64,000 bases of DNA from Adhaeretor mobilis (GTDB lineage Bacteria; Planctomycetota; Planctomycetia; Pirellulales; Lacipirellulaceae). Location: contig NZ_CP036263.1 in NCBI RefSeq assembly GCF_007741515.1, positions 806,001 to 870,000 of the forward strand, given 5' to 3'. The notes beneath the pieces were generated by a model. The model did not search any database and was not told where the DNA came from. It was given only the letters and a program-made list of their open reading frames with translations. A program made the position numbers and the translations under genes. Shown here in pieces: positions 8,702 to 17,629 of this stretch. Positions within the stretch are counted from its first letter, which is position 1, and each line of letters begins with the position of its first letter.

Positions 8702-9889
8702 CTAGCTTCCCAGCGCGGCCCGTGCTTCACGCACCAATCGTTCTGCCTCTTCGGGCGAATCGGCTAGCGCCGTCAGGTGCCCCATTTTTCGGCCCGGGCG
8801 AGGCTCGGCCTTGCCGTAGAGGTGCAACCTCAGTTGAGGGCTAGCGAGCACGGCTGACCAATTGGGCTCGCGGAGCATGCCATTCTCGAACCACAGATCG
8901 CCCATGAGGTTTGCCATTGCTGCCGAAGGACCGATCAAATTAAAGGAGCCTAATGGCACGTTGCACACGGCCCGGACTTGCTGCTCGAATTGCGAACACT
9001 GGCATGCTTCAATCGTGAGGTGGCCCGAGTTGTGGGGGCGCGGGGCGATCTCGTTCACTAAGATTCCGCCGCTCTTAGTGAGGAAGAATTCGACGCAGAG
9101 TAGCCCAATGGCATCGAGTCGTTCGGCAACTGTGCGGGCAACGGTTGCTGCCTTTTCTGATAAGCCGGCAAGCGGTCCGCTCGTCGGCTTAGCCGACAAT
9201 GTGGTGACGTCGAGAATATGATTTGCGTGATCGTTCGCCAGTGGTCCACAAGTCTTCACTTCCCCACTGGGTGAACGAGCAACGAGCATGGAAAACTCGC
9301 ACTGGAAATCGACCAAACCTTCTAGGATGGCCGACTGGCGGTCCATCGCCTCCCAAGCAGCAGACAATTCGTCCAGCGTGCGGACAAGCGTCTGCCCCTT
9401 GCCATCGTAGCCCCAGGCGCTAGTTTTGATGATCCCGGGCAGCCCCACGCTCTCGACAGCAGCTTGCAGTTCTTCATCGGTGGTGATCGCAGCGAATGGC
9501 GTGCAGCCGATGCCGGCTTCTTGTAGGAAAGTTTTCTCACGCAGCCGATCTTGTGTCGTATGGAGGACTTGGGCGCTAGGGCGAACGAGCGCGTGGATAG
9601 CCGCTGTCTCGACGGTTGCCGAAGGGATGTTCTCGAACTCAAGTGTCACAACATCCACACTACGAGCGAATTCCGTCACTGCGTCCAAGTCGTCGTACTC
9701 CGCAACCGTTTGCCACTGAGCAACGCCACCAGCGGGCGAGGGTTCCTTCAGCAGGCGACTCTCCGGTGCGAACACGCGCACGCGATAACCCATGCGCGTA
9801 GCCGTGTGAGCGAGCATGCGACCTAACTGGCCGCTGCCGAATACGCCGATCGTTGCGCCGGGGAGGATTGCCTGTGACTCTTCGCTCAT
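8702..9889 (-). CDS. purK: N5-carboxyaminoimidazole ribonucleotide synthase
   Basis: A 395-aa ATP-grasp enzyme that carboxylates AIR with bicarbonate and ATP in purine synthesis. It opens IGVFGSGQLGRMLA, and carries EFENIPSATVE, IIKTSAWGYDGKGQ and FFLTKSGGILVNEIAPRPHNSGH, all PurK landmarks. The frame extends 45 codons further up, but the ATG at 9889 with GGAG just before it is the natural start. purE ends 43 bases upstream on the same strand, so purE-purK form an operon and supply consecutive steps (PurK then PurE mutase). Confidence 0.95.
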   Translation of the reverse strand: MSEESQAILPGATIGVFGSGQLGRMLAHTATRMGYRVRVFAPESRLLKEPSPAGGVAQWQTVAEYDDLDAVTEFARSVDVVTLEFENIPSATVETAAIHALVRPSAQVLHTTQDRLREKTFLQEAGIGCTPFAAITTDEELQAAVESVGLPGIIKTSAWGYDGKGQTLVRTLDELSAAWEAMDRQSAILEGLVDFQCEFSMLVARSPSGEVKTCGPLANDHANHILDVTTLSAKPTSGPLAGLSEKAATVARTVAERLDAIGLLCVEFFLTKSGGILVNEIAPRPHNSGHLTIEACQCSQFEQQVRAVCNVPLGSFNLIGPSAAMANLMGDLWFENGMLREPNWSAVLASPQLRLHLYGKAEPRPGRKMGHLTALADSPEEAERLVREARAALGS

Positions 9890-9932
9890 CGCTCCAGCTC
9901 TTTCATTGCTCTTGGTCACTCCTTGGGTAGCA

Positions 9933-10427
9933 CTACTGAGGCAATGCAGTGTCGCGGACTTGTTGTGTTTGATTCTCTTGATAGGCATGCAGCTTCGTTC
10001 GCAAATCAGGTTGCGAATTCGCAAGTATCCTCACTGCTAAGATCCCCGCGTTTTTTGCTCCGGCTGTTCCGATGGCCAGCGTACCGACCGGCACGCCACC
10101 GGGCATTTGGGCTATCGAGAGTAGCGAGTCGAGCCCGCTGAGAGCCTTGCTTTGCACGGGCACACCCAGCACGGGCAGGACTGTCATCGAGGCAACCATG
10201 CCTGGCAAATGCGCCGCACCGCCAGCACCAGCGATGATCACTTGCAGCCCGCGTTCTTCCGCACTGGTGGCATACTCGACCATCCACTGCGGCGTGCGAT
10301 GGGCAGACACAATTTCACATTCGTGAGCTACGCCAAACTCGGCAAGGATGTCGGCAGCCCCGCGCATGGTATCCCAATCGCTACGGCTGCCCATAATTAC
10401 GCCGACAGAAGGGGAAGCGTTTGCCAT
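9933..10427 (-). CDS. purE: 5-(carboxyamino)imidazole ribonucleotide mutase
   Basis: A 164-aa class I PurE. Core motifs are [14 protein letters not shown] at the N terminus, [23 protein letters not shown] and [27 protein letters not shown]. It shifts the carboxylate of N5-CAIR to CAIR. The start at 10427 ([10 protein letters not shown]) is chosen; the frame upstream to 10547 has no similarity. It is the first gene of the purE-purK pair. Confidence 0.95.
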   Translation of the reverse strand: MANASPSVGVIMGSRSDWDTMRGAADILAEFGVAHECEIVSAHRTPQWMVEYATSAEERGLQVIIAGAGGAAHLPGMVASMTVLPVLGVPVQSKALSGLDSLLSIAQMPGGVPVGTLAIGTAGAKNAGILAVRILANSQPDLRTKLHAYQENQTQQVRDTALPQ

Positions 10428-10643
10428 TGGGTGGATCCTAGGTGGGGGACGAACTGTTCGTGCAAGAATGGTATTGTAGCTGGGTGTGATCGGTACCAGT
10501 AGGCCCCACAACCCGCCTGAAGTCGGAACTACGAACAACAGAGGCAAACCTACGAAACTTTGTTACTTCTTGTTCCAAAAAGCATCCATGAAATCTGAGT
10601 CATCCGAGGCTAGTAGTCACAACTATTCACTCTATTTGTTGCT

Positions 10644-11186
10644 ATGAAACCGGAACTAGGCTCGAGTCCTACAAACGCTTGGTCACTAATCAATAGGAAG
10701 CAACGCTCTGCACCTTGTCGAAGTGGATGGAGTGTTGCCCCGACACGGCTTGGCACGAGCCGTAAGCAAATTTTGATGTTCTACCAAGTCATGTTCCACA
10801 CCCTCTTCTCTACCGACCTCTACTTGGGAGAAGACGTATCATCGCAACGTGAGCAGCCATTTCACTTGGAACACGCGAGCACTTTCAAAGGGTACGAAGA
10901 AATCGGTGGCGGGTTGCAGCAGCGAACCTATGAAAAGCCGTTTATCAGCGACTACTTGCAGCATTGCCGAGTGAAGGCCAAGTCCGTAATCGCAGCGGAG
11001 ACCGCCAGGACCCTTGCTCAGCTTCCTGGCTTCAGTTGGATAAAGGACTTTGAGACCAGAGATGAGTTACACGTGTACAGCATCCGACATCTGCAGCATC
11101 ACGCGGCACAACTGAGTCTGCGATTGAAGCTCGATACCGGTAAAGGCATCGGTTGGGTCGGTTCTGGTTGGCGAGGTGGCAAATAG
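10644..11186 (+). CDS. DinB-like protein, probably with a decayed 5' end
   Basis: Residues from about 45 onward resemble the DinB/YfiT-like four-helix family: FHTLFSTDLYLG, then YLQHCRVKAKSVIAA and the C-terminal IRHLQHHAAQLSLRL followed by IGWVGSGWR. In the family, His residues of these helices form a metal site. The first 44 residues look like untranslated or frameshifted sequence and the normal first helix is not recognisable, so the gene may be a remnant. It lies immediately upstream of a clear carbonic-anhydrase pseudogene, in a decaying region. Confidence 0.5.
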   Translation: MKPELGSSPTNAWSLINRKQRSAPCRSGWSVAPTRLGTSRKQILMFYQVMFHTLFSTDLYLGEDVSSQREQPFHLEHASTFKGYEEIGGGLQQRTYEKPFISDYLQHCRVKAKSVIAAETARTLAQLPGFSWIKDFETRDELHVYSIRHLQHHAAQLSLRLKLDTGKGIGWVGSGWRGGK

Positions 11187-11189
11187 CGT

Positions 11190-11765
11190 GCTTGCAGTCT
11201 CAATATCACAGGGAGCGACAGGAATAGGAAATCTAGCCGACGGAAGCAAAGAATTTCCATCTAGCGTGTTCGAGTCGACGAGAGACCTGTTCATATTTCG
11301 CAATGCGGGCAACATCGCGCCGAAGCACTCCGCCCTCTCGGTCCCTGGGGAGCCGGCGACCATCGAAAATGCCGTGTCTTCTCTGGCATTAAAGATATCA
11401 TCGCGTGTGGCCACTCGCAATGTGGCGCCATAGGTGGACTGCTAGACCCCGACGGGCTTGATCCGTTGCCCACGGTCACTAATTGGCTTGGAGCCGAAAC
11501 GGACGCTGCGTTACGTGGAAATTGCTCACCCTGAGGCGAAGGGCGACGCTCTCGGCGCTCACACGATCCAACCCAACGCGCTCACTAGGTTGGAGGATAT
11601 CGAGGCACACACTTTAGCCGCCAATGCAGTGATGGCCGATAAGTTTTAGACCACCCGGCCCTGTCTACCGCCTCGGATCGGGTGAAGTATTCAAGTTCAA
11701 TGAAGACCCGAGCACTTACACTTTGGTGTAGGGCGATGACGGCGATCTGCTGGCTTAGCTTTGGG
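11190..11765 (+). pseudogene. beta-carbonic anhydrase pseudogene (multiple frameshifts and stops)
   Basis: Pieces of a beta-carbonic anhydrase occur in order but in different frames: DLFIFRNAGNIAPKH and GEPATIENAVSSLAL (about 11287-11385), then one frame over DIIACGHSQCGA (the zinc-ligand His/Cys box) with LPTVTNWL (to about 11535), then RLEDIEAHTLAANAV in another frame, and finally VYRLGSGEVFKF followed by in-frame stops near 11729 and 11756. The order matches the family from its central beta sheet to its C terminus, so this is a dead copy of a complete gene. Confidence 0.8.
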
Positions 11766-11867
11766 CGTCGTCTCGCACGACGTACCGGCCGGGGTCTCTT
11801 CAATCACACTGTCAGTGATAGCTAGAACCGGATAGCATGATGGCTGCATCAGCCTCTACCACCTATT

Positions 11868-11893
11868 AGCTGGGAGGGAATTCCCCCCCAGCT
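11868..11893. repeat. 26-base near-perfect palindrome upstream of the exporter operon
   Basis: AGCTGGGAGGGAA followed by TTCCCCCCCAGCT forms a 13-bp stem with one mismatched pair and no loop. It ends 9 bases before the ATG of the ABC protein. It could be an operator, a translation-blocking hairpin or the scar of a mobile element. Confidence 0.6.
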
Positions 11894-11902
11894 GTGTTTC
11901 TA

Positions 11903-14017
11903 ATGTCCGACGACCTATCTCAATCTCAGTACGACCTCGCCGCGATTATCGTGCAGATCACACGTGAATTGGGCACTGGTGTCGAGCACCTCCGCGCGGA
12001 GCAGCTGGTAGTGGAATCGCGCAGTTCGTCGCCTGGCGATTTTGAAGCTAAGTGGCAAGATTGGCTCACAGCCGCCGTCAAGAGTCTCGGCTTGCAAGTC
12101 CGGCAACTCGAGATAGCTAGAGACGAGGCATTTTCTCTAGCAGAGAATGGGGCACTCTTGGTAGGCCGTATAGGCGAGCGGTCAACTCCTGCGCTACTTA
12201 TGAAGCAGGCAGGAAATAAGGCTAGTATCTTCGTTGCGGCACAGGATGAGTCATCGCAACTTTCCGCTGATTCATTGCCGCCAGACTACTCAATAGACGA
12301 TGCGAACGGAGAGCCCGAGAAATCCTCGTGGCTGCTGGTAAGTGACGCGGAATTTAGCCACGAGCATGCCTCGAAATTTGAAGATAACCCAGTTCGCAGG
12401 TTCTTTGCGCTATTGCGTGCTGAGTGGTCAGACGTTTGGGTAGTGGCAGTATTCGCCTTTTTCGCGGGACTACTCAATCTGGCGACACCCATTGCCGTTG
12501 AGGCATTGGTCAATCTAGTTGCCTTTGGTCGCCTGCTGCAACCGCTCTTGGTGCTCTCCATCCTCTTGTTCGGCTTCCTGAGCTTTGCTGCAATGATGCG
12601 AGCACTGCAAACTTTCGTAGTCGAAATCATTCAACGGCGGCTATTCGTTCGCATTGCGGCGGATCTCGCCTACCGCTTCCCGCGCATAAATCGAGAGTCG
12701 CTCCACGAGCACTATGGCCCTGAATTAGCCAATCGCTTTTTTGATGTCGTGACACTTCAAAAAGTAGTTGCTCAATTATTGCTGGATGGCATGGCAATTA
12801 TCCTGACCACTTTCATCGGCATGGCGGTGCTGGCCTTCTATCACCCGTGGCTACTTGGTTTCGATGTGCTATTGCTCGTAATAGTTGTCGGTGGTGTCTA
12901 CCTATTGGGACGCGGAGCGATTAAGTCGGGCATTGACGAGTCGAAAGAAAAGTATCGCTTAGCGGCTTGGCTGGAGGACGTGATCCGCTGTTCTGTAGGC
13001 TTCAAGCTAGCTGGCGGTGCTGAGTTTGCCATTGATCGAGCCAACCTGATAACAGCTGAGTACCTTGCCGCACGCCGGGCACACTTCGCCCTTTTGTTCC
13101 GACAAATGCTCTTTATCCTCAGCCTCCAAGCGATCGCTGGTACTGTTCTTCTGGGGTTTGGAGGATGGCTTGTGATCCAACGACAACTCACCCTAGGGCA
13201 GTTGGTCGCTGCCGAACTCATTGTTGCTACGATTCTCGGCTCGCTAGCAAAGTTGGGCAAACATATCGAGGGCTTTTACGATGTTATTGCCTCGGTGGAC
13301 AAACTGGGGCACCTCTTCGATATCGAGATCGAGCCTCAAGACGGCGTGCTTGCCCTAAATCCAGGAACGGGAGCGCGCTTGAGGCTGACCGAAGTCAGGC
13401 ACTCGGCTGGCGGACCGCTGCTGAACCGAGGGCTAACGCTCAGTGCGGAGTCGGGAGAGCGAATTGCATTGCTTCTCCCCTACGAAACTGGTAGCTGCGT
13501 CTTGTTCGACGTGCTCTATGGCCTGCGATTACCCGAAGGGGGGCATGTCGAGATCGAGCACTCCGACCCGCGTGATCTCAATCCTGAGACGCTCCGCAGC
13601 GCAGTGGCACTGGTGCGCGGGGCAGAGATATTTGAAGGCACCATCGCAGAGAATGTTCACCTGGGAAGACCCGGGGTTAGTATGAGCGATGTGCGCTGGG
13701 CACTACACTTGGCGGGTATACTGGATGACGTATTGCGACTCCCCGAAGGCTTGGATACACCTCTCAATGCTACGGGGCTTCCGCTACGCTATATTCAGCA
13801 GCACTTGCTGATGCTTGCTCGAGCCGTGGCAGCTAAGCCACGCGTCTTGCTCATTGACGGCCTTCTCGACTTGCTAGGTGATGTGCAGTTTCACAGCGTT
13901 TACGAAGCATTGTGCGATCCTTCGCGGGAATGGACGCTCTTGGTTGCCACTGCGAAGCCAGAAGTGGCGAGTAGGTTTGAGCGTACTGTCGAAATTGATT
14001 CGGAGGCGAAACGATGA
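11903..14017 (+). CDS. ABC exporter-like membrane protein with a fully degenerate ATPase domain
   Basis: About 704 aa. An N-terminal soluble domain (about 1-150) weakly resembles inactive C39-like domains of type I secretion ABC proteins. About six hydrophobic segments follow (about 175-445) as in exporter half-transporters. The last 230 residues have the length and order of a nucleotide-binding domain (RLRLTEVRHSAGGPLLNRG, SGERIALL, GTIAENVHLGRP, LRLPEGLDTPL), but every catalytic motif is gone: the Walker A region reads LPYETGSCVLF, the Q-loop Gln is Gly (VRG), LSGGQ is LRYIQ, Walker B ends IDG instead of DE, and the H-loop His is Ala. A GTG at 11894 is an alternative start. It overlaps the HlyD gene by four bases (ATGA), so the two are translationally coupled. 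Confidence 0.85.
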   Translation: MSDDLSQSQYDLAAIIVQITRELGTGVEHLRAEQLVVESRSSSPGDFEAKWQDWLTAAVKSLGLQVRQLEIARDEAFSLAENGALLVGRIGERSTPALLMKQAGNKASIFVAAQDESSQLSADSLPPDYSIDDANGEPEKSSWLLVSDAEFSHEHASKFEDNPVRRFFALLRAEWSDVWVVAVFAFFAGLLNLATPIAVEALVNLVAFGRLLQPLLVLSILLFGFLSFAAMMRALQTFVVEIIQRRLFVRIAADLAYRFPRINRESLHEHYGPELANRFFDVVTLQKVVAQLLLDGMAIILTTFIGMAVLAFYHPWLLGFDVLLLVIVVGGVYLLGRGAIKSGIDESKEKYRLAAWLEDVIRCSVGFKLAGGAEFAIDRANLITAEYLAARRAHFALLFRQMLFILSLQAIAGTVLLGFGGWLVIQRQLTLGQLVAAELIVATILGSLAKLGKHIEGFYDVIASVDKLGHLFDIEIEPQDGVLALNPGTGARLRLTEVRHSAGGPLLNRGLTLSAESGERIALLLPYETGSCVLFDVLYGLRLPEGGHVEIEHSDPRDLNPETLRSAVALVRGAEIFEGTIAENVHLGRPGVSMSDVRWALHLAGILDDVLRLPEGLDTPLNATGLPLRYIQQHLLMLARAVAAKPRVLLIDGLLDLLGDVQFHSVYEALCDPSREWTLLVATAKPEVASRFERTVEIDSEAKR

Positions 14018-15468
14018 AAACCACGGTCGACGCTTCTCAAGGTGATGGGCCATTGGCGAAAGTGGCTTATAGTGAAATCAGCTTCCCTACGTTGCGGCTT
14101 ACGAGATCCTTGCGAGCTGCGCGCCGGATCGCGAAGTGGCTATTGGCCGCGCTTGGATTATTCTTGCTTGCGATGTTGTTCGCTCCCTGGCAACAGACGG
14201 TTACCGGTGAAGGTTCCGTCGTTGCATTCGACCCGATGAATCGCCCCCAGGCTGTGCAGGCGCCGGTGAAAGGTGTCATCGCGGAAATCGGCGATGAGAT
14301 TTACGAGAACGCAGAAGTGAAGAAAGGACAGCTCGTCTACAAGATTGTTGATCAAGACCCCAATTACCTCACTAGGATTCAGGAGCAGGTCAAGAATACC
14401 GAGGATCAGCTTGCAGCCGCTCAGCAGCGTCTGGCTAGGACTGAAGATCAGTACCGCGCGATGTCGCTCGTGATGGCTGCTAAAGAGCAGGAAACCAGTT
14501 CTCTACGCGGTGCTCAGGCCGAGTCACTCTCGGCTGCTGATGCCTACGTCTTGATGGCCGAGAACAAACTGGCTGCTGAACGTGCAGCGCTGAAAGCCAC
14601 TGAAGATACCGTTTGGCAGGCCAAGCTTGACTTCGAGCGTAAGAAAAAACTTCAAGAGAAAGGCTTTGAATCAGGGCTAAAGTTCCAAGAGGTCGATCTC
14701 AAGCTCCGTCAAGCCACGGCCAAGCAGTCCATGGCCGAGCAGTATGTGCAGGCAGCACTCAATGACGTTGAGGGCAAGAAAAGCGATCGGAAGGCAAAGC
14801 AACAAGAATGGCAGAGTAAGATCGATAAGGTGAGCTCCGAGCTGGCAAAATCACAGAGTGAGTCCTCCAAGGCTGAAGTCGATATTGCTAAGACTCTCGA
14901 AGAGACAAGCAAAATCAAGAACGATCTGGCAAAGCTGCGAACACAGCTGGCACGGCAGGAGACCCAGGAAGTACGTGCTCCCCGCGATGGTTACATCATG
15001 CGACTAATTGCGAACAATCAAGCCGCGATTGTGAAACAGGGAGACATACTTTTCACGATCGTCCCGCGTACAGAAAAACCAGCCGTGCAGATTTGGGTCA
15101 GCGGCAACGATGCCCCGCTGATCTCTCCAGGTCGTCACGTTCGCCTCCAGTTCGAAGGCTGGCCAGCGGCGCAATTCTCTGGTTGGCCGAGCGTCGCTGT
15201 GGGTACCTTCGGCGGAAAAGTAGCGATCGTCGATCCAACCGATGATGGAATGGGGAAATTCCGAGTGGTGGTCGTCCCTGACGAGGAGGACGACGCCCCC
15301 TGGCCTGACTACCCCTACTTGCGGCAAGGCGTACGAGCCAACGGTTGGGTGCTGCTCGACCAGGTGGCCCTGGGTTACGAAGTCTGGCGTCGCATGAATG
15401 GCTTCCCGCCTTCGCTCAAGTCCAAGGCGGACGCGAAAGCCGCCAAACCGCCCAAAATTAAGCTCTAG
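14014..15468 (+). CDS. HlyD-type periplasmic adaptor protein
   Basis: A 484-aa membrane-fusion protein. A short cytoplasmic part is followed by one membrane helix (WLLAALGLFLLAMLF, about 44-58), a biotinyl-lipoyl half-motif (VQAPVKGVIAEIGDEIYENAEVKKGQ is split into shorter matches such as APVKGVIAEIGD), a long alpha-helical coiled coil (about 115-310), the second lipoyl half (VRAPRDGYIMRL) and a beta-barrel. The C-terminal region has an Asp/Glu-rich patch (DEEDDAPWPD) before a last hydrophobic segment. It would link the ABC protein upstream (4-base overlap) to the TolC-like protein downstream across the periplasm. Confidence 0.88.
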   Translation: MKTTVDASQGDGPLAKVAYSEISFPTLRLTRSLRAARRIAKWLLAALGLFLLAMLFAPWQQTVTGEGSVVAFDPMNRPQAVQAPVKGVIAEIGDEIYENAEVKKGQLVYKIVDQDPNYLTRIQEQVKNTEDQLAAAQQRLARTEDQYRAMSLVMAAKEQETSSLRGAQAESLSAADAYVLMAENKLAAERAALKATEDTVWQAKLDFERKKKLQEKGFESGLKFQEVDLKLRQATAKQSMAEQYVQAALNDVEGKKSDRKAKQQEWQSKIDKVSSELAKSQSESSKAEVDIAKTLEETSKIKNDLAKLRTQLARQETQEVRAPRDGYIMRLIANNQAAIVKQGDILFTIVPRTEKPAVQIWVSGNDAPLISPGRHVRLQFEGWPAAQFSGWPSVAVGTFGGKVAIVDPTDDGMGKFRVVVVPDEEDDAPWPDYPYLRQGVRANGWVLLDQVALGYEVWRRMNGFPPSLKSKADAKAAKPPKIKL

Positions 15469-15614
15469 CCGGTTCGTGCTACCTTCAAACCGAGCACAAC
15501 GAATTCGGCGAAATCGACTCGATTCGCCACTTCAAAGCGGTGAGCGGGCCGATAACTCCTTTAGCGCCCTTCCGTACTCTTCTTATGCACGCACCTTTCG
15601 AGTGCTAGCAGTGG

Positions 15615-17369
15615 ATGCTTCCTGTGTGTTTCCTTCGCCCTGCCATCGTCGCTATCTTGTTGCTCGCTGAAGCAGGATGCCGCACTACAGGCAAGCAGGA
15701 ACGCCATGAGGCATCGGACATGCCCAATCTCCAAGCCACCGCAGTTGAGCCAAAGCCGGAGGACTACGTTCAGCAGGCAACCTACTTGGCAAATCCAGCA
15801 GCTCCTCCCGAGGCCGGAACTCAGAACCAGGAAGTCGTGGAGAGCACAGAAGAGTTATTGCCAGCAGAAGAGGACGAAACTGACGCAGAGTTATTGCGGC
15901 TTCCGCCCTCTGATCCGACTGCTAGCAGTGTGGAGATCGCTGAAGAATCGCCTGGCGCAATGGACCTCGAACTCAGTGCCGTGGTCGCCTCGGTTCGTAG
16001 TCACTTCCCGCTCATCCAGCAAGCGGCCGCTGGGAGGGCGATTGCGTCGGGCGAAATTCTCTCCGCCAACGGCGCGTTTGATCGGAAGCTGGAAGGATTC
16101 ACAGAGTCCCAGCCTCTGGACTACTATGAAAACTATCGCCACGAAATTGGCTTGAAGCGAGATACTCGCTGGGGTGGTCACACTTTTGCCAAATATCGCA
16201 ACGGTCGGGGCGTGTTCGAGCCCTGGTACCAGGAACGCGCAACCAACAAAGGGGGCGAATTCAAAGCAGGCTTTATGGCGCCGGTGATTCGCGACCGCTG
16301 GATCGACGCCAATCGTGCTGAACTTTGGCGTGCCCAATTGGAACGCCGTCGTCTCGAACCGGTAGTCTTGCAGCAGGTGATCACATCAGTGCGCGATGGT
16401 AGTGTAGCCTATTGGAACTGGGTTGCTGCGGGAGCTAACTATCGCGTGATGCAGGGTTTGCTGGACTTGGCTATACAACGCAATGAAGGGCTCAAAGTAC
16501 AAGTAGAATTACAAGAAAAAGCTCCTATTGATCTTGTTGATAATCAGCGGATTATTGTTTCTCGTGAAGCAAAGCTGGTTGGTGCGCGACGCAAGCTTGA
16601 GCAGGCGGCAATTAAGCTTTCACTGTTCCTCCGCACTGATGCAGGTGCTCCCTTCCTGATCGACGCGCAGCGTCTACCCGCAGAGTTTCCGGTGCCTAGC
16701 GAGACTGCTGACGACCATTCCCTGGGTAGTAATCAAACTTCTGAGTTGCTGACGGACGATGTCGAGCTGGCTCTTGCCCAGCGCCCCGAACTTTCAGAGC
16801 TTCAAATCATCCGTCAACAAATCAACATCGCTATGCGGCAAGCGTGCAACGAAATGCGGCCCGATATTGATGCGGGTGTGCTTGTCGGGCAGGATGTGGG
16901 CGCTCCAACAAGCAGCAAGCGAGATAAATCAGAATTAGAGCTCGAAGCACTCATCACACTGAGCGTGCCGTTGGAACGACGCAAAGCCCGCGGCAAGATT
17001 CGCAGCCTGCAAGGCAAATTGGCGAGTATTTCCGCCAAGACGCGATTCACTTCTGACAAGATTGTAGCCGACGTACGCATTGCTCGAGTCGCCCTGACCG
17101 CCGCTGGAGAGCGTGTCACCAAAGCAACAGAAAGCTACTCGCTCGCAGATCAAATGCTTGAGGCAGAGCGAGAACTCTTCTCCGTGGGCCAAAGCACATT
17201 ATTCGAGCTCAACGCCCGCGAAAAACAAACTGCCGAAGCAGCCGTCCAGCGCATCTCCGCCTTTTTTGAGTACCACGTCGCGAAGGCCGACTACGCTGCG
17301 GCAATGGGTTTTGGCGCGCCGCTAGCAGAGCCGGTGACTCCTGAATCCGTTAAAGAGCCACTTTCCTAA
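15615..17369 (+). CDS. TolC-like outer-membrane efflux protein (lipoprotein)
   Basis: A 584-aa protein with a short signal peptide ending LLAEAGC, a plausible though non-canonical lipobox, then an acidic low-complexity linker (about 30-115) rich in Glu, and the outer-membrane efflux fold (about 120-570) with long amphipathic helices such as VPLERRKARGKIRSLQGKLA. It completes a tripartite exporter with the two genes before it; the 146-base gap holds no obvious terminator. The acidic linker is longer than in classic TolC. The cargo is not encoded next to it. Confidence 0.82.
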   Translation: MLPVCFLRPAIVAILLLAEAGCRTTGKQERHEASDMPNLQATAVEPKPEDYVQQATYLANPAAPPEAGTQNQEVVESTEELLPAEEDETDAELLRLPPSDPTASSVEIAEESPGAMDLELSAVVASVRSHFPLIQQAAAGRAIASGEILSANGAFDRKLEGFTESQPLDYYENYRHEIGLKRDTRWGGHTFAKYRNGRGVFEPWYQERATNKGGEFKAGFMAPVIRDRWIDANRAELWRAQLERRRLEPVVLQQVITSVRDGSVAYWNWVAAGANYRVMQGLLDLAIQRNEGLKVQVELQEKAPIDLVDNQRIIVSREAKLVGARRKLEQAAIKLSLFLRTDAGAPFLIDAQRLPAEFPVPSETADDHSLGSNQTSELLTDDVELALAQRPELSELQIIRQQINIAMRQACNEMRPDIDAGVLVGQDVGAPTSSKRDKSELELEALITLSVPLERRKARGKIRSLQGKLASISAKTRFTSDKIVADVRIARVALTAAGERVTKATESYSLADQMLEAERELFSVGQSTLFELNAREKQTAEAAVQRISAFFEYHVAKADYAAAMGFGAPLAEPVTPESVKEPLS

Positions 17370-17379
17370 AACGCTCCCG

Positions 17380-17532
17380 CTAAACGCCAGTTCACTGGCA
17401 GCCAGCAATCTGAAGCTCACCGGTTGGGGCTATCGTTTTGAAGCCGGCGAGGCGTTCAAGTTCTGCGAGCAAACGAGCACTTACTCGTCAGTGTTCGAAG
17501 ACGACGGGGATTTGCTGGCCTACCCTTTTTAA
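17380..17532 (+). pseudogene. beta-carbonic anhydrase 3'-end remnant
   Basis: The frame ending at the TAA at 17530-17532 reads SSLAASNLKLTGWGYRFEAG followed by EAFKF, a good match to the C-terminal strand of beta-carbonic anhydrases. It aligns without gaps for about 100 bases with the end of the other carbonic-anhydrase pseudogene (11671-11765), for example GAGCACTTAC in both. It has no start or body. The two remnants bracket the exporter operon. Confidence 0.7.
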
Positions 17533-17620
17533 CCACGAAGGACACAAAGGGCACCAAGAAAATATCGATTTGACACCGTCTTTTCAAAACCCCCACGACC
17601 GAACTTTGTGCTTAGTGGTT
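17530..17620. repeat. inverted pair, ACCACGAAGGACACAAAG family
   Basis: Left arm 17530-17560 (AACCACGAAGGACACAAAGG) and right arm 17601-17620 (AACTTTGTGCTTAGTGGTT) can pair. This is one of six copies of this family in the window; it sits between the carbonic-anhydrase remnant and the 3' end of the ABC ATPase gene. Confidence 0.7.
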
Positions 17621-17629
17621 GAAAGGTTT

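Noticed and set aside
17380..17532. Small independent gene after the TolC-like gene
   Set aside because: No start codon or ribosome-binding site; it matches only the end of a carbonic anhydrase.
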